Positions 57,593-64,000 of a stretch of 64,000 bases of DNA are shown here, piece by piece (positions within the stretch are counted from its first letter, which is position 1; each line of letters starts with the position of its first letter). Made by a program: the position numbers and the translations under genes. Below the pieces are notes generated by a model. The model was not told the DNA's origin and did no database searches. It saw nothing but the letters and a program-made list of their open reading frames with translations. The DNA comes from Glebionis coronaria (taxonomy: Eukaryota > Streptophyta > Magnoliopsida > Asterales > Asteraceae): positions 528,156,538 to 528,220,537 of the forward strand of contig CM046876.1 of NCBI GenBank assembly GCA_025667525.1, in the 5' to 3' direction.

Positions 57593-60500
57593 CCGGAAAT
57601 CGCTCGATGCTCCGAAATTTCGTCAGCAAGTTTCTTGGTACGGTTAAATTTGGGAATGATCATATAGCAAAGATTATGGGGTATGGTGAATATCAGATTG
57701 GAAACGTGACGATTTCTAGGGTATACTATGTTGAAGGTCTTGGTCATAACTTATTCTCAGTAGGACAGTTTTGTGATTCCAACCTTGAGGTTGCTTTTCG
57801 ACAACATACTTGTTTCATCCGCAACTTGGAAGGAAAAGATTTGTTGAAGGGATCTCGTGGTGCAAATCTTTACACTTTGTCCTTACAAGACATGATGGCC
57901 GCTTCTCCAGTATGTCTTCTCTCTAAAGCTTCTAAGACCAAGTCATGGTTATGGCATCGCAGATTATCTCATCTTAATTTTGATGCTATTAATCATCTGG
58001 CTAAAAACGAGTTAGTTCGTGGTCTTCCCAAGCTTAAATTTCACAAGGACCATTTATGTTCCGCGTGTTCAAGGGGGAAAAGCACCAAGAAATCTTACAA
58101 GCCCAAAGCTGAAGACACCAATCAAGAAAAACTTCATCTTTTGCATATGGATCTTTTTGGGCCGATGAGAACTGAAAGTGTGAGCGGTAAGAAATTCATT
58201 CTCGTCATTGTAGATGATTTTTCCAGGTTTACATGGGTTAGATTTCTACGTACAAAGGATGAAGCACCGATGGCTATCATCACTTTTCTGAAGTTCATTC
58301 AGGTACGTTTGAATACCACTGCCCGCCGTATTCGTACAGACAATGGTACAGAGTTCGTCAACCAGACTCTTCGTGATTATTATGAAGGAGTTGGTATATC
58401 ACATGAAACATCCGCTGCACGCACTCCACAACAAAACGGTGTCGTTGAAAGACGAAATCGCACACTTATGGAAGCTGCTAGGACCATGCTTATTTATGCG
58501 AACGCTCCATTGTTCTTGTGGGCAGAGGTTATTTCTACTGCATGTTTCACCCAAAACCGTTCTATCATTCGGAAACGCCATGGAAAAACACCTTATGAGC
58601 TTCTACATGACCGCAAACCCGATGTTTCATTTTTCCATGTGTTTGGTGCTCTGTGTTATCCAAACATCAATAGTGAGAACTTGGGTAAGCTTCAACCAAA
58701 AGCCGACATAGGAATTTTCATTGGTTACTCACCGTCCAAAAGAGCATACCGAATCTATAACCGTCGTCTTGGCAAGATTGTAGAAACTATGGACGCAGAT
58801 TTCGACGAGCTGACAGCGATGGCTTCTGAGCAACACAGCTCTGAACCCGCGCTTCATGAGATGGGACCCGGTGCTATAAGTTCCGGATTAGTTCCCAACA
58901 ATCCTACTTCTACATCATTTTTACCACCATCAAGGCCCGAGTGGGATAAACTGTTTCAACCGTTGTTTGATGAATTCTTCGATCCCCCGACTGATGAAGT
59001 TCCAGCACCTGTAGTAATTGCTCCAATACCTGAAGTGATTGCTCAAGTTAATGAACCTTTATCTAATGCATCTACAATTCACATTGAACCAGATGCACCT
59101 TCACCAAGTGATTCTCAAACTACACCTGAATCATCACCCCTACTTGTGCCTAATGATGTGGAAGAGGATTCTACTGATCACGACTTGGAATATGCTCACT
59201 TGCAAGAGCTTCCTTTCTTTGGTGTAGCGATTCCTGAAAACCCTTCAGCCGCGTCTACCTCAGAAGAAGCTCCTTCTATTGTTCACTCCAGACCACCTAG
59301 GATTGAAAAACATAGCACTAAATGGACAAAAGATCACCCAATTAGGAATGTTATTGGAGATCTAGATCGACCAGTCTCTACACGCCATCAATTACAAGAG
59401 AGTGCACTTTATTGTTACTTTGATGCATTTCTCTCTGAAGTTGAACCCAAAAATTGGCAGCAGGCTATGACCCAATCATCTTGGATTGAAGCTATGCAGG
59501 AGGAACTCAATGAATTCAAACGACTAGAAGTATGGGAATTGGTTCCTCGCCCTGACAAGGTTAACATCCTTACTTTGTTATGGGTTTATAAGGTTAAACT
59601 TGATGAGATGGGTGCGGTATTGAAGAATAAAGCAAGATTGGTCGCTAGAGGATATAAACAAGCCTTGGGTATAGACTTTGAGGAATCTTTTGCTCCTGTG
59701 GCTAGATTGGAGGCGATTAGACTATTCCTTGCGTTTGCTGCTCATATGAACATGATCGTCTATCAAATGGATGTGAAGACGGCATTTTTGAACGGTGAAC
59801 TAAGGGAAGAGGTTTATGTTAGTCAACCGGATGGGTTCGTGAGTACGGAGTCTCCTAATCATGTGTACAAGCTTAAGAAGGCTCTCTATGGGTTGAAACA
59901 AGCTCCACGCGCGTGGTATGATCTCCTGTCAACATATCTCATGTCGGAAGGCTTCTCCAAAGGCAAAGTGGACCCCACTCTATTCACTCTCAAGGACGGC
60001 AACGACATGCTTCTGGTACAAATTTATGTTGATGATATAATTTTTGCTGCCACTAACATAGAATTGTCTAAACAATTTGAGAAGATAATGTCCACACGCT
60101 TTCAGATGTCAATGATGGGAAAAATTTCATTTTTCTTAGGATTACAGATTTCTCAGAATCCCAGAGGCATCTTTATTAATCAATCCAAATATGCTCTAGA
60201 ATCTCTTAAGAAATATAACTTTGAAAATTGTGACCCCGTAGACACTCCAATGGTGGAGAAATCCAAGTTAGATGAAGATAGGGATGGGATTATTGTCGAT
60301 CCGAAACTTTACCGTGGAATGATCGGCACCCTTCTCTATCTGACTGCTAGCAGGCCTGATTTGCAATTTGCTGTATGCATGTGTGCCCGGTATCAGGCTA
60401 GGCCTACCGAAAAGCACCTACATGTTGTGAAAAGGATCTTTCGGTATCTAAAAGGAACACTTCATCGTGGTCTATGGTATCCGAAAGATTCCTCGATTGC

Positions 60501-61008
60501 TTTAATATCATACGCAGATGCCGATCATGCTGGATGTCAAGATACGAGGCGTAGCACTTCTGGATCTGTGCAACTCCTAGGAGATAGATTGATCAGTTGG
60601 TCTTCAAAAAGGCAGAAAAGCGCTGCAATATCAAGCACGGAGGCTGAATACATCGCCATGTCCGGTTGTTGTGCTCAAGTCCTTTGGATGAGATCACAAT
60701 TAACTGACTACGGTCTTGGATTTAACAAAATCCCGATGTATTGTGACAACAAGAGCGCCATTGCCCTTTGCTGCAACTATGTTCAACACTCCCGGGCCAA
60801 GCACATAGACATTCGCTACCATTTCATTAAGGAGCAGGTGGAGAACGGAGTGATCGAGCTGTATTTTGTCACTACTGAGTACCAGCTGGCGGATATGTTC
60901 ACCAAAGCCTTAGATCGAGGACGAATCGAGTTTTTGATCGACAAGCTTGGCATGAAATCATTCACTCCAGCGACTCTCAAAGAGTTGGCAGAAGAATCAG
61001 CTGAATAG
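57541..61008 (+). CDS. SIRE-like Copia pol: protease, integrase, reverse transcriptase, RNase H (1155 codons)
   Basis: Copia order and all catalytic residues are visible. Protease [13 protein letters not shown] (D10). GAG-pre-integrase with [10 protein letters not shown] and CSAC finger. Integrase D204 (HMDLFGPM), D267 (RTDNGTEF), E303 (GVVERRNRT), an exact D-35-E. A proline/serine-rich linker follows. Reverse transcriptase covers about 640-900 with [23 protein letters not shown] and the catalytic YVDD at 829-832. RNase H has [22 protein letters not shown] and CDNKSA, ending in a [10 protein letters not shown] block. The open frame begins at a GTG that is not a likely start; pol would be reached by frameshifting or from the damaged middle region. 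No internal stop, so enzymatically this is the most intact coding unit in the window. Confidence 0.93.
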   Translation: MVQIILWYLDSGCSKHMTGNRSMLRNFVSKFLGTVKFGNDHIAKIMGYGEYQIGNVTISRVYYVEGLGHNLFSVGQFCDSNLEVAFRQHTCFIRNLEGKDLLKGSRGANLYTLSLQDMMAASPVCLLSKASKTKSWLWHRRLSHLNFDAINHLAKNELVRGLPKLKFHKDHLCSACSRGKSTKKSYKPKAEDTNQEKLHLLHMDLFGPMRTESVSGKKFILVIVDDFSRFTWVRFLRTKDEAPMAIITFLKFIQVRLNTTARRIRTDNGTEFVNQTLRDYYEGVGISHETSAARTPQQNGVVERRNRTLMEAARTMLIYANAPLFLWAEVISTACFTQNRSIIRKRHGKTPYELLHDRKPDVSFFHVFGALCYPNINSENLGKLQPKADIGIFIGYSPSKRAYRIYNRRLGKIVETMDADFDELTAMASEQHSSEPALHEMGPGAISSGLVPNNPTSTSFLPPSRPEWDKLFQPLFDEFFDPPTDEVPAPVVIAPIPEVIAQVNEPLSNASTIHIEPDAPSPSDSQTTPESSPLLVPNDVEEDSTDHDLEYAHLQELPFFGVAIPENPSAASTSEEAPSIVHSRPPRIEKHSTKWTKDHPIRNVIGDLDRPVSTRHQLQESALYCYFDAFLSEVEPKNWQQAMTQSSWIEAMQEELNEFKRLEVWELVPRPDKVNILTLLWVYKVKLDEMGAVLKNKARLVARGYKQALGIDFEESFAPVARLEAIRLFLAFAAHMNMIVYQMDVKTAFLNGELREEVYVSQPDGFVSTESPNHVYKLKKALYGLKQAPRAWYDLLSTYLMSEGFSKGKVDPTLFTLKDGNDMLLVQIYVDDIIFAATNIELSKQFEKIMSTRFQMSMMGKISFFLGLQISQNPRGIFINQSKYALESLKKYNFENCDPVDTPMVEKSKLDEDRDGIIVDPKLYRGMIGTLLYLTASRPDLQFAVCMCARYQARPTEKHLHVVKRIFRYLKGTLHRGLWYPKDSSIALISYADADHAGCQDTRRSTSGSVQLLGDRLISWSSKRQKSAAISSTEAEYIAMSGCCAQVLWMRSQLTDYGLGFNKIPMYCDNKSAIALCCNYVQHSRAKHIDIRYHFIKEQVENGVIELYFVTTEYQLADMFTKALDRGRIEFLIDKLGMKSFTPATLKELAEESAE

Positions 61009-62298
61009 TCGTGGTAAACTATTCAGAGTATCCTTTGGTTGTGATCATGTATATTATCGTAAATATATAAACCACAAAAGAAAAATACAAAAACATAAAA
61101 CCAAGAAAAACCATAAAAAATATAAAACCTAGAAAAACCATAAAAAGTATAAAATCAAGAAAAACCAAAAATATTTTTCGTTTTAAATCGGGCATGTCTT
61201 TTAGTACGGTAATATTTACGGCCTTAGAAATGTCGATTAATATTGACACGGTGCCATAAATAGTGTCCGTATAAAAGTTGTACATTTTTTAAAACATGCC
61301 CATTATGGCTTGTAGTTATTTCAGACTGCAACCCGGTTTTCATATTAAAGTCACGTATTTCCTTGGAAAACGTTGGCTCAGAACGGGAATTAATTTTCTC
61401 GGGCGTGATTTACAAGCCAAATCATGCAAAGGGATCAAGTTTACTTTACAACTTGGTCTAACACGAATTAGTGTACGTCTCAGTGCATTAATTTGTTAAA
61501 ATAAGAGAAATCTTATTGACATCACGAATCAAACTTTTTCAAGCTACCAATTGGGAAATGTTTTTCATCATCATGTGCCTCGTTAAACAATGACTACAGC
61601 TCTTTAAATAGAAAACGGGTCATCGTTTAAGGGGGAGAAAATGTTTCATCATCTTTCACATCAAAAAGATCTTCAAAAGTTTTCAAGGAAACTCACAAAG
61701 CTTAATAGTTAAATGGTTGGATTGCTTTGGCATTTGTATTGTTGTTGCTTATAAGTTTGTCGTGGATAGTTTTGTGCTTGTGTTAAGTTAAGTTAATCAC
61801 TAAGGATCGGATAGTTAACATAAGATAGGGTCAAAGTGACAAGTGTTAAAAATTGGTAAACAAAAGAATATTGAATGAAGTTAAAAGAAAATTTGAGGGG
61901 GCAAAGTTGACAACATGTCTAACTTATGGAAAAGTTGACCTAGTCAAAACCTTCCCCCCCGTTCCCACTCTTCTTTCACTGTTCCCCTTATCTCTTTGCC
62001 GCCATTGATAATCTAACACACACAAACTCACGAAATCAATCAAACTCGACTCAAATCAGTTATTCTCTTGATCAGATCTTCACAAAAAGGTATTAAATCG
62101 GATTTATTTCTCATGAACATCAAGTTAATTAACTGTTTAAATGCAAAACAATCGAAATCAATTACTGCTTAATTAGGGTTAATTAAATTGGGGGTTTTGC
62201 TTGGGTTGTATTCGGAATAGATCTAATAGCACATATTTGGCCTTTGGTACACTTGAATTAATCGATTTCATGCCTAATTAGAATAAGTGTTGGAAACT
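61009..62298 (+). other. Spacer between pol and the third ORF, internal purine tract and leader-like stretch
   Basis: Bases 61069-61175 are A-rich repeats of AAAACCATAAAAA type. A purine tract AAGGGGGAGAAAA at 61629-61642 resembles a Copia polypurine tract, but the sequence after it does not match the 5' LTR. From about 61960 a pyrimidine- and CA-rich stretch looks like a plant 5' untranslated leader, ending at a possible splice donor AAAAAG/GTATT (GT at 62090-62091). The small plus frame 61296-61499 has no recognised family. Confidence 0.5.
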
Positions 62299-62958
62299 TT
62301 CCGAGTAAGAAGCTACTTTCCGCATAGAAGCAATTTTTCCGAGTAGAAAAAGTTTTCCGCATAGGCCAAAATCTTTCAGCATAGAAAATGTTCCGAATAG
62401 AGGATTTATTCCGCATAGGGCAAAATGTTCCGAATAGGACAAATGTTCCGAATAGGACAAATGTTCCGAATAGGACAAATGTTCCGAATAGGACAAATGT
62501 TCCGAATAGGACAAATGTTCCGAATAGGGCAAATGTTCCGAATAGGGCAAATGTTCCGAATAGGGCAAATGTTCCGAATAGGGCAAATGTTCCGAATAGG
62601 GCAAATGTTCCGAATAGGGCAAATGTTCCGAATAGGACAAATGTTCCGAATAAGGCAAATGTTCCGAATAGGGCAAATGTTCCGAATAGGGCAAAAGTTC
62701 CGAATAGGGAATTTGTTCTGAATAGGGAATTTGTTCCGAATAGGGAAAAAGTTCCGAATAGGGAATTTGTTCCGCATAGGCCAAAGTTCCGAATGGGGAA
62801 TTTATTCCGCATAGCCCAAATGTTCCGAATAGCCTTTTTATTCAGAATAGGGATGTTTTTCCGCATAGGATATATGTTCCGAATAGACTTATGTTCCGCA
62901 TAGGAATTATATTCAGCATAAACCTATTATTCCGAATTGAGTGATTATTCCGAATAGA
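62299..62958 (+). repeat. TTCCGAATAG array with 18-bp tandem core upstream of the third ORF
   Basis: Irregular copies flank a core of 15 tandem 18-bp units (62425-62694) of the form ATGTTCCGAATAGGRCAA. The first five copies carry GGAC and most later ones GGGC. Because 18 is divisible by three, several frames are open on both strands and give periodic six-residue peptides (for example MFRIGQ). These are treated as repeat artefacts. All flanking copies are in the sense orientation of the element. Confidence 0.93.
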
Positions 62959-63080
62959 AGATGTTTGAATGATTTCAAAGCTTAAGGGATTATGTCATAT
63001 GTACAATGCTTAGGTTTAAAGTCATAATGATATTCATACTTGTTTGTATCAACCTTTGTGTTTTATCTTAAGCAGAAACA

Positions 63081-64000
63081 ATGACTAACCCTACCGTACA
63101 ACAACTACAAGACAACAGAGCCGCCGCCATTGCTGAAGCCAAGACTCTAAAGTTTGTTCCAAACAATTTCCGTCTGAAGGAGGTATCTCACTCTACCCAT
63201 AATGGCTTTAAGGTAGCTACAGCCATGCTTGATAAATCTCACTTCAAGTATGCGCTAAGGAGAAGTGCTTCGGTGCCCTATGAATATCTTTACGAGTTCT
63301 GGGCTACCAAAGAGAGGACGTCGAACAAGATCACTTTTTCCTTGGACAACAAGCAGCAGACGCTTACTGTGTCAGACTTCAGAAAGATCTTTGGATTTCG
63401 ACCGATACTCAAAGGTCTACCATCATACTCACCCAACCCAACCAAGGACCAGATCATGGGGATGTTCACCGCCATTGGATGTCTTGACATACGAACCCCG
63501 TCTGAGTTTACTACTGCCAAAATTGGTCAACCATGGAAAGCTATTTTTGGGATTCTAAGCCGATGTTTAACACCCAAAACAACTGGGTATGATGCTGTTC
63601 GTCCACCAATCATCAAGATGTTTTATGGTATGTTTAAAGGTATGGGTATTGATTATGCATCACTGCTGTGGGAGGAGTTCACTTTTCAACTCTTCACTAA
63701 CACAAAGGGTAAAGTTAAAACTTACCAGTACCCTAGGTTTATTAAGTTGATCATACATTACTTTATGGAAAACGATGCATCCATTAACAAGCGTGCAGGT
63801 AGTCGTCACCACATGATAGATGATGATGATTTGGTAGACTTAAGGCAGGAGACTCATTCGAATACGGTTATTCCTGGTCCCATTCCCAGTCATCTTCTGA
63901 CCGATGAGATTATTGCATCTGATGATTACAAGAACTTGCTAACAGAAATTGAGAATCAACGAGCAAGCCTTCTAGCAGGTGAAGACTCATCTACCACGGT
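63081..64000 (+). CDS. Third ORF of the SIRE-like element (envelope-position ORF), partial, over 306 aa
   Basis: Open from ATG 63081 to the window end without a stop. It begins MTNPTVQQLQDNRAAAIAEA and includes YEYLYEFWATKERTSNK and LTVSDFRKIFGFRPI. It resembles the post-pol ORF common in composite-family SIRE elements, whose counterparts share an FWAT/FWKT block followed by a short beta-rich stretch; I recall this only as a family pattern. It sits where SIRE1 has its envelope-like ORF, but no signal peptide or membrane segment is visible in this part, so a true envelope role is unsupported. A splice acceptor TTAAGCAG ends at 63075, five bases before the ATG. Composition is coding-like and undamaged. 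Confidence 0.8.
   Translation, partial: MTNPTVQQLQDNRAAAIAEAKTLKFVPNNFRLKEVSHSTHNGFKVATAMLDKSHFKYALRRSASVPYEYLYEFWATKERTSNKITFSLDNKQQTLTVSDFRKIFGFRPILKGLPSYSPNPTKDQIMGMFTAIGCLDIRTPSEFTTAKIGQPWKAIFGILSRCLTPKTTGYDAVRPPIIKMFYGMFKGMGIDYASLLWEEFTFQLFTNTKGKVKTYQYPRFIKLIIHYFMENDASINKRAGSRHHMIDDDDLVDLRQETHSNTVIPGPIPSHLLTDEIIASDDYKNLLTEIENQRASLLAGEDSSTT

Larger units (their letters stand above)
53004..64000 (+). mobile_element. SIRE-like Copia retrotransposon, 5' LTR to third ORF, runs off the window
   Basis: A 330-bp 5' LTR, tRNA-Met type primer-binding site, leader with a TTCCGAATAG array, gag, a long middle region, pol in Copia order (protease, integrase, reverse transcriptase, RNase H), a spacer with a second array, and a third ORF in the position of the envelope-like ORF of SIRE elements. 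The element exceeds 11 kb here. The 3' LTR was not found within the window. It is the youngest insertion in this stack. Confidence 0.9.

Noticed and set aside
61643..61700. Start of a 3' LTR after the purine tract
   Set aside because: The sequence TGTTTCATC does not match the 5' LTR start TGTTAGAAATACG and the element continues with the third ORF.
62258..62903. Several long overlapping frames on both strands with six-residue periodic peptides
   Set aside because: They are produced by the 18-bp tandem array, whose period is divisible by three; no start context or family similarity.
62299..62958. CRISPR-like repeat array
   Set aside because: Units are contiguous without unique spacers and the DNA is plant nuclear.

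Overview
This window is plant nuclear DNA made almost entirely of nested transposable elements. The retroelement proteins (Athila-type Gypsy pol, SIRE-type Copia pol with the long gag-linked middle region, CACTA proteins with DUF4218/DUF4216 and Transposase_24) and two nuclear-type tRNA genes point to a flowering plant. The style of the SIRE and chromovirus sequences suggests Asteraceae, which is an inference from family resemblance. I see no complete host protein-coding gene.

Layout. 1-3064: 5' end of a minus-strand Copia element (gag remnant, primer-binding site, 827-bp LTR), inserted in a CACTA DNA transposon. 3065-4955 and 15133-17441: the CACTA element, with the tail of its TNP2-type transposase gene and the exons of its Transposase_24 gene. 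The CACTA is split by Athila-1, a complete but decayed plus-strand Gypsy element (4956-15132). 17442-20783: the least repetitive part, with tRNA-Phe and tRNA-Leu genes and a possible hAT-like remnant. 20784-33432: a non-autonomous minus-strand chromovirus-like element with two LTRs, a head-to-head inverted LTR copy that makes a palindrome of about 4.6 kb, and a 2753-bp solo LTR of another family (28229-30981) with a perfect ATTAG duplication. 33802-43170: a plus-strand Gypsy chromovirus whose LTRs are near-identical but whose pol is a fossil. Its 3' LTR is broken by Athila-2 (minus strand, 43171-53003), which has near-identical LTRs and gag-pol broken by only two nonsense codons. The 5' LTR of Athila-2 is broken by a SIRE-like Copia element (plus, 53004 to beyond the end) with an intact pol frame and a third ORF running off the window.

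Relative order of insertion: chromovirus first, then Athila-2, then SIRE. Independently, CACTA came first, then Athila-1 and Copia-1. The likeliest active units are the SIRE element (pol with DD35E and YVDD intact) and, in the recent past, Athila-2. The decayed chromovirus must have been moved by proteins made elsewhere.

The most interesting signal is not a gene. A short motif, TTCCGAATAG and variants, forms arrays in three untranslated leaders: the Athila-2 LTR, the SIRE leader before gag, and the SIRE spacer before the third ORF. It occurs mainly in the sense orientation, although the two element families are unrelated. In Athila-2 the motif alternates with its complement to make a ladder of near-perfect hairpins. 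Independent hairpin ladders also occur in the SIRE promoter, the chromovirus LTR and the 20.8-25.4 kb LTRs. All of these identifications come from reading the sequence by eye, without database searches.
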